A DNA stretch of 64,000 nucleotides from Rhizobium anhuiense. Lineage in GTDB: Bacteria; Pseudomonadota; Alphaproteobacteria; Rhizobiales; Rhizobiaceae. The notes under the pieces are model-generated. The model ran no database searches, was not told where the DNA came from, and saw only the letters and a list, made by a program, of their open reading frames with translations. The DNA is taken from positions 32,535 through 96,534 of the forward strand of contig NZ_ML133541.1 in the NCBI RefSeq assembly GCF_003985145.1, given 5' to 3'. Positions 45,412 through 54,036 of this stretch are shown piece by piece; the first letter of the stretch is position 1; each line of letters begins with the position of its first letter. The position numbers were made by a program, and so were the translations under genes.

Positions 45412-45568
45412 TCATTCCTCAAGCAATCCGGCGGAGCATGGGAGGGTGCTGTTCCCGCCGAATATCTGAAACACTAACTTAGTTCATAATAGGCTGATTT
45501 TAAGCCCCCTGTCAGTCACTGCAATCAAGAAATGGGCGGCATGCACGGGAAAGACCAAAAAAGTCCCC

Positions 45569-45672
45569 AAAGCATGTCGCGCAAACCGTGCAGCGGTTTT
45601 GCGGCAACGACATGCCTAAAAACAAAGACCTGAAGCGCGAAGAGCGAATCTAAAAGATTGCGCCGCGCCTTA
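45569..45672 (-). repeat. Intergenic repeat family A, inverted copy
   Basis: Reading the minus strand: TAAGGCGCGGCGCAATCTTT, AGATTCGCT, GGTCTTTG, then CGCAAAACCGCTGCACGG and TTTGCGCGACATGCTTT. It aligns along its whole length with 34939-35041. The same GCAAAACCGCTGCAC core occurs in both. Confidence 0.8.
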
Positions 45673-45714
45673 GCCCATCCCATGGAAGCGCTGCAGCGAA
45701 AGTGGAAACAAAAA

Positions 45715-45740
45715 GACCGGCCACAGATGCGTAGCCGGTC
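45715..45740 (-). terminator. Terminator of the phasin gene
   Basis: On the minus strand GACCGGC and GCCGGTC flank a 12-base loop and are followed by TTTTTG. It lies about 45 bases after the phasin stop codon at 45785. Confidence 0.75.
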
Positions 45741-45784
45741 CTCATATTTCAATATGTAGCGCAGGTTGCGCCGGGAGAATCAAT

Positions 45785-46156
45785 TCACGCGGCGGCTGAT
45801 GTCGCCGCCGGCGCCGACTTGGTGGCCTTGGCGACGGCAGCGGCGATCGGAGCCTCGTAGGGCTTGTAAGCGGACTTGGCGAGATCGGCATACATCTCGC
45901 CGAGCTTCGTCGTCTCGGAGACAAGGTTCTCATAGTACGACTTGACATAGCTCGTCTGCAGCTCGAAAGCTGCCTCGAAGCTCTTGGCGCCGGCCAGCGT
46001 TTCGAAGTGCGTCACCGCATCCTGGAAGGATTTCTTCGAATATTCAGCGGCTTCGGCGGCGATCGCCTGAAAGCCCTTGGCCGTCTCGGAATAGGTTTTC
46101 AACGCCGTGTCGACGGCTTCCTTGCTCTTTTTGTTGGCATCGTCAAAGTTGAACAT
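45785..46156 (-). CDS. Phasin family protein
   Basis: A protein of 123 residues, all helical, with a helix FETLAGAKSFEAAFELQTSYVK, shown in part, typical of Phasin_2. The C-terminus is an Ala/Ser/Pro tail (APAATSAAA). Phasins coat polyhydroxyalkanoate granules, common in rhizobia. The ATG at 46156 follows GGAGGATGCC and is preferred to the longer frame from 46240. No polyhydroxyalkanoate synthesis gene is in the window. Confidence 0.88.
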   Translation of the reverse strand: MFNFDDANKKSKEAVDTALKTYSETAKGFQAIAAEAAEYSKKSFQDAVTHFETLAGAKSFEAAFELQTSYVKSYYENLVSETTKLGEMYADLAKSAYKPYEAPIAAAVAKATKSAPAATSAAA

Positions 46157-46381
46157 GAGGCATCCTCCGTTGGGCTGTGGCTGGCGGCAGGGTAGCTGCA
46201 ATGCACAAATAGTCAAGTAGTCTTGTGCGCCGCAAAACATCCAAAGGTTGCATTACAAAAAGATAACAAAGCATGCGCGCCGGGGCACGTACGTCTTTAG
46301 TTGATTTTGCTAATATATATCACAAAGCCACAACCGGAGGCTTTAAAAAAATTTTGACTCGGCAGCAAAAAAACAAAAAAA

Positions 46382-46407
46382 GACCGGGCGGATCGCGCCG
46401 CCCGGTC
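46382..46407 (-). terminator. Terminator of the DUF3126 gene
   Basis: On the minus strand GACCGGGCG and CGCCCGGTC flank an eight-base loop and are followed by TTTTTTTG and more T. It begins about 22 bases after the stop codon at 46429. Confidence 0.85.
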
Positions 46408-46428
46408 CCTTGAAGTTTTCGAGAACGA

Positions 46429-46632
46429 TCAGAGATCGACGTCGAGGATCGCCATCGAAAAGTTGTAGGAGCGGTCGCCGTCCTCGTCATCGATATAGAC
46501 GACGCCCAGAAATTCTTCGCCGAGATAGACTTCCGCAGAATCATTCTTGCGCGGACGCGCCTTGACGATGATCTGCGGGTTGAACATGCGTTTGAAGTAG
46601 GCGTCGAGCTTCTTGATTTCTTCTGGCTTCAC
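46429..46632 (-). CDS. DUF3126 family protein
   Basis: A small acidic protein of 67 residues, KKLDAYFKRMFNPQIIVKARP followed by DSAEVYLGEEFLGVVYIDDEDG, the conserved DUF3126 pattern of alphaproteobacteria. The start is GTG at 46632, with ACGGAGATG upstream. The gene ends in a strong terminator and lies between cysE and the phasin gene. Function unknown. Confidence 0.85.
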   Translation of the reverse strand: MKPEEIKKLDAYFKRMFNPQIIVKARPRKNDSAEVYLGEEFLGVVYIDDEDGDRSYNFSMAILDVDL

Positions 46633-46771
46633 TCTGTCATCTCCGTAAGCAGTCTTGATTGGCCGCTTCTTGCACAGGAAAAGCAGCGGTGTAAAGGCAA
46701 GGGTTGCCGCTTGGCGATTCTGTCCCCGCTCACACTCCGCCGACTGTTCCTATCCTTTATCCAACAGGCGC

Positions 46772-47605
46772 TCAGATATCAGCGCCGATTACCTGATCCA
46801 TGTTGCGCGACGGCTCTGAACAACCGGCTTCGCCGACAACCTTGGCCGGCACGCCCGCGACCGTCTTCTTGGGCGGCACCGCCTTCAATACGACGGAACC
46901 GGCGGCGACGCGTGAGCAGTAGCCGATCTCGATATTGCCGAGGATCTTCGCGCCGGCGCCGATCATGACGCCGCTGCCGATCTTCGGATGGCGGTCAGCG
47001 CCCTCTTTGCCGGTGCCGCCGAGTGTCACGCCATGCAGGATCGAGACGTTGTCGCCGATAACGGCCGTCTCGCCGACGACGAGGCCGGTGGCGTGATCGA
47101 GGAAGATGCCCTTGCCGATACGGGCGGCGGGATTGATGTCGGTCTGGAAGACGCTGGAGGAGCGGCTCTGCAGATAGAGCGCGAAATCACGCCGGCCGCG
47201 GTTCAGCAGCCAATGGGCCAGACGATGCGTCTGCAGCGCGTGGAAGCCCTTGAAATAGAGCACCGCCTCCATGAAGCGCAGGCAGGCGGGATCGCGGTCG
47301 TAGATGGCCTGGATATCGACGCGCAGAATGGAGCTCCACTCCGGCCAGTCGAGGAGCATCTCCTCAAAGGTCTGGCGAAGCAGGTTCGCCTGCATGTCGG
47401 GGTGATCGAGACGTTCGCAGATGCGGTGGATGACGCATTCCTCGAGCGAATGGTAGTTGATCACCGTCGAATAGAGGAAGGCGGCGAGAACGGGGTCCCG
47501 TTCGGCGGCGAGCCGGGCTTCCTCGCGCAGGCTGTCCCAGATGGGATCCATCACCTTCACGGGATGGCCTGTGTCAAAAGCACGGATGTCAGTCTTTGCG
47601 ACCAT
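46772..47605 (-). CDS. cysE: Serine O-acetyltransferase
   Basis: A protein of 277 residues. The N-terminal helical domain (DSLREEARLAAERDPVLAAF) is followed by left-handed helix hexapeptide repeats with LHGVTLGGTGKEGADRHPKI, holding the acetyl-CoA and serine binding residues. It makes O-acetylserine for cysteine synthesis. The ATG at 47605 is used because the frame up to 47710 lacks homology. metC, another sulfur amino acid gene, lies 2.5 kb away. Confidence 0.96.
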   Translation of the reverse strand: MVAKTDIRAFDTGHPVKVMDPIWDSLREEARLAAERDPVLAAFLYSTVINYHSLEECVIHRICERLDHPDMQANLLRQTFEEMLLDWPEWSSILRVDIQAIYDRDPACLRFMEAVLYFKGFHALQTHRLAHWLLNRGRRDFALYLQSRSSSVFQTDINPAARIGKGIFLDHATGLVVGETAVIGDNVSILHGVTLGGTGKEGADRHPKIGSGVMIGAGAKILGNIEIGYCSRVAAGSVVLKAVPPKKTVAGVPAKVVGEAGCSEPSRNMDQVIGADI

Positions 47606-47733
47606 CGCCGCTCTCCTCGTTGCCAGCCGGAATGCCGTTTTCGGAATGCCAATATATAGAGGAAAACGCCAATAACATAAATGGGTGCCGTCGCCATGGT
47701 TTTTTAGCATGGTTTTTCGCCATCACGATGATG

Positions 47734-48519
47734 TCAGCGATGGGCGACCCTTGCATAGAAGGCCAGCACCGCATGCTTGAAAACCCTGTCGCCGACGGCG
47801 AGCATATGATCGCGGCCCGGAATATCGAGTGCTTCGGCATTGGGCATCAGCGCCGCCAATTCCTGCGGTGAGCCGGCGATATCGTCCTTGGTGCCGACGC
47901 CGATCAGCGTTGGCATGTCGAGCTTGGCCATGTCAGAACGGGCGACGAGATCGCGTGAGCCGCGGATGCAGACGGCAAGGGCAGTGCGGTCACTCTTCGT
48001 CTGCTCGGCGAAGGCGCGGAACATGCGACCGCGGCTATGCGTCACCGCCTCCAGCGAGGGCGCCAGCAGCGCATCGGCGATCGGGTCCCAGTCGCCGACA
48101 CCGTCGGTCATGCCGATGCCGAGGCCGCCGAGCACCAGCGAACGGACGCGATGCGGATTGGCAAGTGCGGCAAAGACGGAAATGCGCGCCCCCATCGAAT
48201 AGCCCATGACATTGGCTTCGGGGATGCCGAGATGATCGAGCAACGCGATCGCATCGCCGGCCATGACCCAGGGACGGTAGGCTTCGGCATCGTGCGGCTT
48301 GTCGCTTGCGCCATGGCCGCGATTGTCGATGGCGATCACCCGGTAGCCGGCATCACCCAGCGTCTTCAGCCAGCCCGGATGCACCCAGTTGACGTTTGCC
48401 GTCGAGGCAAAGCCGTGGATCAACAAGACGGGGACACCGGCCGGATCGCCCTCATCGAAGAAGGCGAGCTGCAATCCATCATGAGTGAAGCTTGAAAATG
48501 CGGGCGTATTCAGATTCAT
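47734..48519 (-). CDS. Alpha/beta hydrolase
   Basis: A protein of 261 residues. The oxyanion-hole segment is LLIHGFASTANVNW, the nucleophile elbow VMGYSMGARISV carries the catalytic Ser, and PGRDHMLAVGD the catalytic His, with Asp in the preceding loop (LIGVGTKDD). Relatives are esterases, lactonases and meta-cleavage product hydrolases. The substrate is unknown. It stands between cysE and the divergent zinc-finger gene. Confidence 0.88.
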   Translation of the reverse strand: MNLNTPAFSSFTHDGLQLAFFDEGDPAGVPVLLIHGFASTANVNWVHPGWLKTLGDAGYRVIAIDNRGHGASDKPHDAEAYRPWVMAGDAIALLDHLGIPEANVMGYSMGARISVFAALANPHRVRSLVLGGLGIGMTDGVGDWDPIADALLAPSLEAVTHSRGRMFRAFAEQTKSDRTALAVCIRGSRDLVARSDMAKLDMPTLIGVGTKDDIAGSPQELAALMPNAEALDIPGRDHMLAVGDRVFKHAVLAFYARVAHR

Positions 48520-48689
48520 CAGGTCTTCCTTTTGGCGCGACCATAATCGAGCGGCCTTTCATCGTGAAGCCAAAAACTGTGGCTGAAAACTGCGCCTGAA
48601 AACTGTGATTGGCGCGGCGCTTTGGCTCTACACATTTGCGGCGAAGGCTTATAAGGTTCGCGCACATTTCAAAGCATTCGGAGAGCGAC

Positions 48690-48935
48690 ATGGCCGGCCA
48701 CAACATTCCCCACTTCCAGAACGACGGCGGTCACCGCGTTATCGAAGTCGGCGTCAAGGAATTCATGTGCACCGGCGCTTCGGCTCCCTTCGATCATCCG
48801 CACATCTTCATCGATATGGGCGACGACAACGAAAAAGTCTGTTCCTACTGCTCGACGCTCTATCGCTTCAATTCGGCGCTCAAGCCCAGCCAGACCAATC
48901 CGGCCGGTTGCGTTTTCCACGTGAAGGCGGCGTAG
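48690..48935 (+). CDS. CHCC-type zinc-finger domain protein
   Basis: A protein of 81 residues. A short beta domain with EVGVKEFMCTG precedes the finger VCSYCSTLYRF. This resembles the zf-CHCC domain of the mitochondrial complex I subunit NDUFS6, which in alphaproteobacteria occurs as a free protein. A role in respiratory complex I is therefore possible but not shown. The ATG at 48690 follows GGAGAGCGAC; the longer frame from 48609 has no homology. Confidence 0.82.
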   Translation: MAGHNIPHFQNDGGHRVIEVGVKEFMCTGASAPFDHPHIFIDMGDDNEKVCSYCSTLYRFNSALKPSQTNPAGCVFHVKAA

Positions 48936-48962
48936 TCGGTCCAGATCCGGATCGGGCGAACC

Positions 48963-50117
48963 ATGCCGGTCGAACATGCCGCCATCATCGGCGCGGGGAT
49001 CTCAGGGCTGACAGCCGCCCTTGCGCTTTCGCGCCGGGGTATCAGCTCGGAGATTTTCGAGCAGGCGGGCGAACTCGCCGACATCGGCGCCGGATTGCAG
49101 ATCTCGCCGAACGCCTCGCGCATCCTTGCCGAACTCGGTATTCTTGAAGGCCTGTCGAAGCTCTGGCTCGAGCCGGACGCGATCCGGCTGATATCGGGCA
49201 GTTCACTGCGCCAACTCGCGGCGGTGCCGGCGGGCAAATTCGCGCGGCAACGCTGGGGTGCGCCCTATGGCGTCCTGCACCGCACCACATTGCAGAAAGC
49301 CCTTCTGGCTGCAGTCGCGGCCGACCCGCTCTGCCGGCTTCATCTGGGTGTGCGGATGGAATCGACGCTGCCGCCTTTCGAGCGGACCGCCGATGTCGTG
49401 ATCGGTGCGGATGGTGTCTGGTCGAAGCTGCGGCAATCCGTTCCGGGCAGCCCCTCGCCGCACTTTTCCGGCAATATCGCCTACCGCTTCACCATTGCAG
49501 AGGATGAAGCGCCGGCTTTCCTCGACCGGGCAAGCGTTTCGGCTTTCCTCGGCGGTTCGGCGCATCTCGTCTGCTATCCGCTGAAGGAGACCGGCAGCTT
49601 CAACATGGTGGCGATCACCGCCGGTAACATCGCACCGCAGGCCTGGCAAAGCGAGCCGACGGCCGAACAGCGCACGCAGCTGCGAACGCGGCTTGCCGGC
49701 TGGAACGCCGCAATCGTCTCGCTGCTCGAAAAACACCCGAAGCTGACGTTCTGGCCGCTGTTCGAAACCACATCTGGCGCTTGGCAGGACGGCCGAAAGA
49801 CGATTCTGATCGGGGACGCCGCGCATGCGATGATGCCTTTTGCCGCCCAGGGAGCGGCGATGGCGATCGAAGACGCCTATGAACTCGCGGCCTTTCTCTC
49901 GAACCATCCCGTGTCGGAAGCGCTGGCGCTGTTCGAAAGACATCGGGCGCCGCGTATCGCGAAACTTCGCCAGCGTGGCGCCTTCAACCGGTTTGCCTAT
50001 CATGCGAAAGGGCCGATCCGGATCGGCCGCGATCTCGTGCTCGGCCTCAAGCCGCCGCAAAGCCTGGCGGCGGATCTCGACTGGATCTACGGCTATCGGT
50101 CCGTGCAGTTGCCATAG
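48963..50117 (+). CDS. FAD-dependent monooxygenase (salicylate hydroxylase-like)
   Basis: A protein of 384 residues. The Rossmann motif AAIIGAGISGLTAALAL at the N-terminus, DVVIGADGVWSKLR in the middle and ILIGDAAHAMMPFAAQGA in the C-terminal part are the three conserved FAD-binding segments of class A flavin monooxygenases. It hydroxylates aromatic or similar small molecules with NAD(P)H and oxygen. The substrate is unknown; there are no aromatic catabolism genes nearby. It starts 27 bases after the zinc-finger gene. Confidence 0.88.
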   Translation: MPVEHAAIIGAGISGLTAALALSRRGISSEIFEQAGELADIGAGLQISPNASRILAELGILEGLSKLWLEPDAIRLISGSSLRQLAAVPAGKFARQRWGAPYGVLHRTTLQKALLAAVAADPLCRLHLGVRMESTLPPFERTADVVIGADGVWSKLRQSVPGSPSPHFSGNIAYRFTIAEDEAPAFLDRASVSAFLGGSAHLVCYPLKETGSFNMVAITAGNIAPQAWQSEPTAEQRTQLRTRLAGWNAAIVSLLEKHPKLTFWPLFETTSGAWQDGRKTILIGDAAHAMMPFAAQGAAMAIEDAYELAAFLSNHPVSEALALFERHRAPRIAKLRQRGAFNRFAYHAKGPIRIGRDLVLGLKPPQSLAADLDWIYGYRSVQLP

Positions 50118-50153
50118 AGCGCTGCAAGCGGCAGCATCGCCCGGCGATGCCGC

Positions 50154-51344
50154 TCAGACGGCACTTGCAGCAGCAAAACCCCGCTCGATATCGGCCTTGA
50201 GGTCGGCCACATCCTCGATGCCAATCTGCAGGCGGATGACAGGGCCATCCGTCGGGGCCTTGGCGACCTTGCGATCGTTGAGATGGGCGTGCAAGGCGAG
50301 GCTTTCAAAGCCGCCCCAGGAATAGCCGAGCCCAAAAATCCTCAGCGCATCAAGGAAGGCATGCGCCTTTGCCGTGAATTTCTCGGGGCTGTCGGCCGCA
50401 AGCACGAAGGAAAAGATGCCGCTGGCGCCCTTGAAATCGCGCTTCCAAAGATAGTGAGAGGGGAAACTCGGCAGGGCCGGATGCAACACGCGGGCGACGT
50501 CCTCCCTGCCCTCCAGCCATTCGGCGATATCAAGCGCGCTTTCATAATGCCGCTCGAGGCGCAGGCCCATGGTGCGCAATCCGCGCAGGATCTGGTAGGC
50601 ATCATCGGGTGCGCCGCAGATGCCGAGCACGCCGTTCGATTCCTTCAGCCGCTCCCAGTGCTCGGCATTGGCCGAAACCGTTCCGAGCAGAATATCGGAA
50701 TGGCCGGACGGATATTTCGTCGCCGCATGGATGGAGATGTCGACGCCGTGATCGAGCGGCCTGAAATAGAGCGGCGTCGCCCAGGTATTGTCCATCATGA
50801 CGATGGCGCCAAGGCGGTGCGCAACGGCCGATATCGCCGGAATGTCCTGCATTTCGAAAGTGTTGGAGCCGGGAGCCTCGGTGTGGACGATCTTGGTATT
50901 CGGCCGAAACAACGCCTCGATGCCGGCGCCGATCGTCGGATCGTAATATTCCACCTCGACGCCGAGACGCTTCAGCATCGTATCGCAGAAATGCCGGGTC
51001 GGACCGTAGACCGAATCGACGACAAGCGCATGATCTCCGGCGGCGGAAAAGCCCAGGAACGGAATGGTGACGGCCGCGAGACCCGAGGGCACGAGGATCG
51101 TGCCGGCTGACCCTTCGAGCGCGTCAATCGCCTCGCAGAGCGCATCGGTCGTCGGCGTGCCGCGCGTCCCGTAAGTGTATTTCTGCGCGTGTGTCTTCAT
51201 CACCTGCGCATTCGGAAACAACACCGTCGAGGCGTGCACGACCGGGGGATTGACGAAGCCGTGATAGTCGAAGGGGTCGTTGCCGATATGGGTCAGGCGG
51301 GTGTTGATGCCGGCATTCTGCAGCAAGCTGTCTTTGTCTTTCAT
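50154..51344 (-). CDS. metC: Cystathionine beta-lyase
   Basis: A PLP enzyme of 396 residues of the Cys/Met metabolism family. The lysine that forms the Schiff base is in SIHAATKYPSGHSDI, and TYGTRGTPTTDALCEAI near the N-terminus is characteristic. It cleaves cystathionine to homocysteine, pyruvate and ammonia. In R. leguminosarum metC is divergently transcribed from aapJ, as here. Convergent with the monooxygenase gene. Confidence 0.92.
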   Translation of the reverse strand: MKDKDSLLQNAGINTRLTHIGNDPFDYHGFVNPPVVHASTVLFPNAQVMKTHAQKYTYGTRGTPTTDALCEAIDALEGSAGTILVPSGLAAVTIPFLGFSAAGDHALVVDSVYGPTRHFCDTMLKRLGVEVEYYDPTIGAGIEALFRPNTKIVHTEAPGSNTFEMQDIPAISAVAHRLGAIVMMDNTWATPLYFRPLDHGVDISIHAATKYPSGHSDILLGTVSANAEHWERLKESNGVLGICGAPDDAYQILRGLRTMGLRLERHYESALDIAEWLEGREDVARVLHPALPSFPSHYLWKRDFKGASGIFSFVLAADSPEKFTAKAHAFLDALRIFGLGYSWGGFESLALHAHLNDRKVAKAPTDGPVIRLQIGIEDVADLKADIERGFAAASAV

Positions 51345-51704
51345 GTCGGAAATAGCCTTTGGCGAAGGGTCGCGAAACCAGACTTTTGGACGCCCCGTAA
51401 TATCCGGTCAACCCCTTGGAGATGGATCGCCAGCGACGGACCAAAGCGGCGGAACTCACGATTTCGCGTTAATTTTCCGCAACTAGCCGCCTATTTCATA
51501 ACCAAGTGCCCATCAACGCGGCGCAATCTGCCAAAATGCTGAAATTTGCCGCAATTATTGACCGCGACACTTGACCATGGTGACATTTGCGACTGTGATA
51601 GAACAACTCGCGCCGGGAGGGTGTCGAGCAAATGGGGAGGCGGCAGATTTCGCCGGAACTTCCCACAAGAAAATACAAGACAACGGAAAAGGTTGGGAAA
51701 AAAA
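51345..51704. other. Divergent promoter region metC/aapJ
   Basis: This 360-base gap contains no gene. It must hold the promoters for metC (minus) and aapJ (plus); the aap operon is known in R. leguminosarum to be controlled by nitrogen status, but no NtrC or sigma-54 site was recognised. The candidate aapJ promoter is listed separately. Confidence 0.5.
51571..51599 (+). promoter_or_regulatory. Candidate promoter of aapJ
   Basis: TTGACC at 51571 and TGTGAT at 51594 are 17 bases apart, about 105 bases before the aapJ ATG. The -35 matches the rhizobial CTTGAC consensus (CTTGACC at 51570). Sequence match only. Confidence 0.35.
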
Positions 51705-52730
51705 ATGAAGAACAAGCTTCTGTCGGCCTCAATCGGCGCAGCAGTTTTCGCTCTTGGCGCTTCGGCTGCTTCGGCCACGACACTCGAAGATGTAAAGGCA
51801 AAGGGTTTCGTTCAGTGCGGCGTCAATACCGGCCTTACCGGCTTTGCCGCACCTGACGCTTCCGGCAATTGGGCCGGCTTCGACGTCGACTTCTGCAAGG
51901 CGGTCGCCTCGGCTGTCTTCGGCGACCCCACCAAGGTCAAGTACACGCCGACAAACGCGAAGGAGCGCTTTACTGCCCTTCAGTCCGGCGAAATCGATGT
52001 TCTCTCGCGCAACACCACGTGGACGATCAACCGCGACACCGCACTCGGCTTCAACTTCCGTCCTGTCACCTATTATGATGGTCAGGGCTTCATGGTTCGC
52101 AAAAGCCTGAACGTGAAGTCGGCTCTCGAACTTTCCGGCGCCGCGGTCTGCGTACAGTCGGGCACGACCACGGAACTGAACCTCGCCGATTACTTCAAGA
52201 CGAACAATCTGCAGTACAATCCGGTCGTCTTCGAGAATCTTCCTGAGGTCAACGCGGCCTATGACGCCGGTCGTTGCGACGTTTACACGACCGACCAATC
52301 CGGTCTCTATTCGTTGCGTCTGACGCTCAAGAATCCCGACGAACACGTCATCCTTCCTGAGATCATCTCCAAGGAGCCGCTTGGCCCGGCCGTCCGTCAG
52401 GGTGACGATCAGTGGTTCGACATCGTTTCCTGGACGGCTTATGCGCTGATCAATGCCGAAGAGTTCGGCATCACCCAGGCAAATGTCGACGAGATGAAGA
52501 ACTCGCCGAACCCGGACATCAAGCGCTTCCTCGGCAGCGAGGCCGACACCAAGATTGGCACCGATCTCGGCCTGACCAATGATTGGGCCGCCAATATCAT
52601 CAAGGGCGTCGGTAACTATGGCGAAATCTTCGAGCGCAATATCGGCCAGGGTAGCCCGCTCAAGATCGCACGCGGCTTGAATGCTCTGTGGAACAAGGGC
52701 GGCATCCAGTACGCACCGCCGGTTCGTTAA
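51705..52730 (+). CDS. aapJ: General L-amino acid ABC transporter, substrate-binding protein
   Basis: A periplasmic binding protein of 341 residues. The signal peptide KLLSASIGAAVFALGASAASA is followed by a family 3 solute-binding domain starting TLEDVKAKGFVQCGVNTG and containing WAGFDVDFCKAVASAVFG. It captures a broad range of L-amino acids for AapQMP. The ATG at 51705 begins the signal peptide; the open frame upstream is not coding. A strong stem-loop follows before aapQ. Confidence 0.96.
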   Translation: MKNKLLSASIGAAVFALGASAASATTLEDVKAKGFVQCGVNTGLTGFAAPDASGNWAGFDVDFCKAVASAVFGDPTKVKYTPTNAKERFTALQSGEIDVLSRNTTWTINRDTALGFNFRPVTYYDGQGFMVRKSLNVKSALELSGAAVCVQSGTTTELNLADYFKTNNLQYNPVVFENLPEVNAAYDAGRCDVYTTDQSGLYSLRLTLKNPDEHVILPEIISKEPLGPAVRQGDDQWFDIVSWTAYALINAEEFGITQANVDEMKNSPNPDIKRFLGSEADTKIGTDLGLTNDWAANIIKGVGNYGEIFERNIGQGSPLKIARGLNALWNKGGIQYAPPVR

Positions 52731-52752
52731 TCGAGCACCAGCATGAAATGCC

Positions 52753-52776
52753 GGGAAGGCGGCCAGCCGCCTTCCC
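52753..52776 (+). other. Stem-loop between aapJ and aapQ
   Basis: A perfect ten-pair stem, GGGAAGGCGG and CCGCCTTCCC, with a four-base loop lies 22 bases after the aapJ stop. There is no T-run, so it should not stop transcription fully. Such structures between binding-protein and permease genes usually stabilise the upstream mRNA and give excess binding protein. Confidence 0.7.
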
Positions 52777-52832
52777 ACTTCCAAAAAGTTAAAAAGAAAG
52801 CCCGAAAACGGGCACAAGGGGATTGGCGCGGC

Positions 52833-54035
52833 ATGACGCATGAGGCTGTGGATAGGACACCTTTGCATAACACCGGCTGGAGTTTCCGGTCGGCAATGTA
52901 CGACCCGAAATACCGGAGCATATTTTTCCAGGTTTTGACAATTGTTGCCCTCGTGGCGTTTGTGTGGTGGGTTGCCCATAACACGGCCGTAAACCTTGCC
53001 CGCAGCAATACGGCATCTGGTTTCGGCTTTCTCAGCGGTCGCGCCGGTTTCGAAATCGGCCAGTCGCTGATCGGCTATTCAAGCGACTCGACTTATGCAC
53101 GCGCACTTCTCGTCGGCATTCTGAATACTTTGCTGGTGGCGGTGACGGGCATCATCACGGCGACCATCATCGGTTTCATTATCGGGATCGGCCGGCTGTC
53201 GCGGAACTGGCTGATTTCCAAGCTCTGCACGGTCTATGTCGAAATCTTCCGCAACATTCCGCCGCTGCTCGTCATCTTCTTCTGGTATCTCGGCGTTCTC
53301 TCCGTCCTGCCACAGCCGCGCGAATCGGTGGGGCTGCCGTTCAATATGTTCCTCAACAACAGAGGACTAGCCTTCCCGAAGCCGATCTTCGAGACAGGCA
53401 TGATCGCGGTCGGCATCGCCCTGGTGATTGCGATTGTCGCCACCATCATCATGGCGCGCTGGGCCCATAAACGCCAGGCCGCAACTGGCCAGCCGTTCCA
53501 TACGGTATGGGCGTCGATCGCGCTGATCGTCGGTTTGCCATTGCTGGTTTTCATTGCTTCCGGCTTTCCGCTCACCTTCGATGTTCCGATCGCCGGTAAA
53601 TTCAATCTGACGGGCGGCTCGGTCGTCGGCCCGGAATTCATGTCGCTGTTTCTCGCTCTGTCCTTCTATACCGCATCCTTTATCGCCGAGATCGTTCGCG
53701 GCGGCATTCGCGGCGTTGCGAAGGGACAATCCGAGGCAGCCGGCGCGCTGGGGCTGCACCCGTCGAGCGTGACGAGACTTGTCGTGGTGCCGCAGGCGCT
53801 GCGCATCATCATCCCGCCGCTGACGAGCCAGTACCTGAATCTGACCAAGAACTCCTCCCTCGCCATCGCGATCGGTTTTTCGGATCTCGTTGCCGTCGGC
53901 GGCACAATCCTCAATCAGAGCGGTCAAGCGATCGAGATCGTTTGCATCTGGGGTATCGTCTATCTCGGCTTGAGCATTCTCACGTCGCTGTTCATGAATT
54001 GGTTCAACGCCAAGATGGCACTGGTGGAGAGATAA
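52833..54035 (+). CDS. aapQ: General L-amino acid ABC transporter, permease
   Basis: A permease of 400 residues with eight predicted membrane segments. The EAA loop before the last third reads EVIRG-type (here IAEIVRGGIRGVAKGQSEAA), the contact with the ATPase. The ATG at 52833 is preceded by GGGGATTGGCGC; the frame upstream to 52743 includes the stem-loop and is not likely coding. With AapM it forms the channel for L-amino acid uptake and efflux. The aapM start lies one base after its stop. Confidence 0.94.
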   Translation: MTHEAVDRTPLHNTGWSFRSAMYDPKYRSIFFQVLTIVALVAFVWWVAHNTAVNLARSNTASGFGFLSGRAGFEIGQSLIGYSSDSTYARALLVGILNTLLVAVTGIITATIIGFIIGIGRLSRNWLISKLCTVYVEIFRNIPPLLVIFFWYLGVLSVLPQPRESVGLPFNMFLNNRGLAFPKPIFETGMIAVGIALVIAIVATIIMARWAHKRQAATGQPFHTVWASIALIVGLPLLVFIASGFPLTFDVPIAGKFNLTGGSVVGPEFMSLFLALSFYTASFIAEIVRGGIRGVAKGQSEAAGALGLHPSSVTRLVVVPQALRIIIPPLTSQYLNLTKNSSLAIAIGFSDLVAVGGTILNQSGQAIEIVCIWGIVYLGLSILTSLFMNWFNAKMALVER

Positions 54036-54036
54036 G

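Larger units (their letters stand above)
45412..45784. other. Intergenic region between clpS and phasin
   Basis: This 373-base gap holds a family A repeat (45569-45672, below) and the phasin-gene terminator (45715-45740). The remainder upstream of clpS (45412-45568) presumably holds the clpS promoter on the minus strand; no convincing -35/-10 pair was picked out. No gene-like frame is present. Confidence 0.6.
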
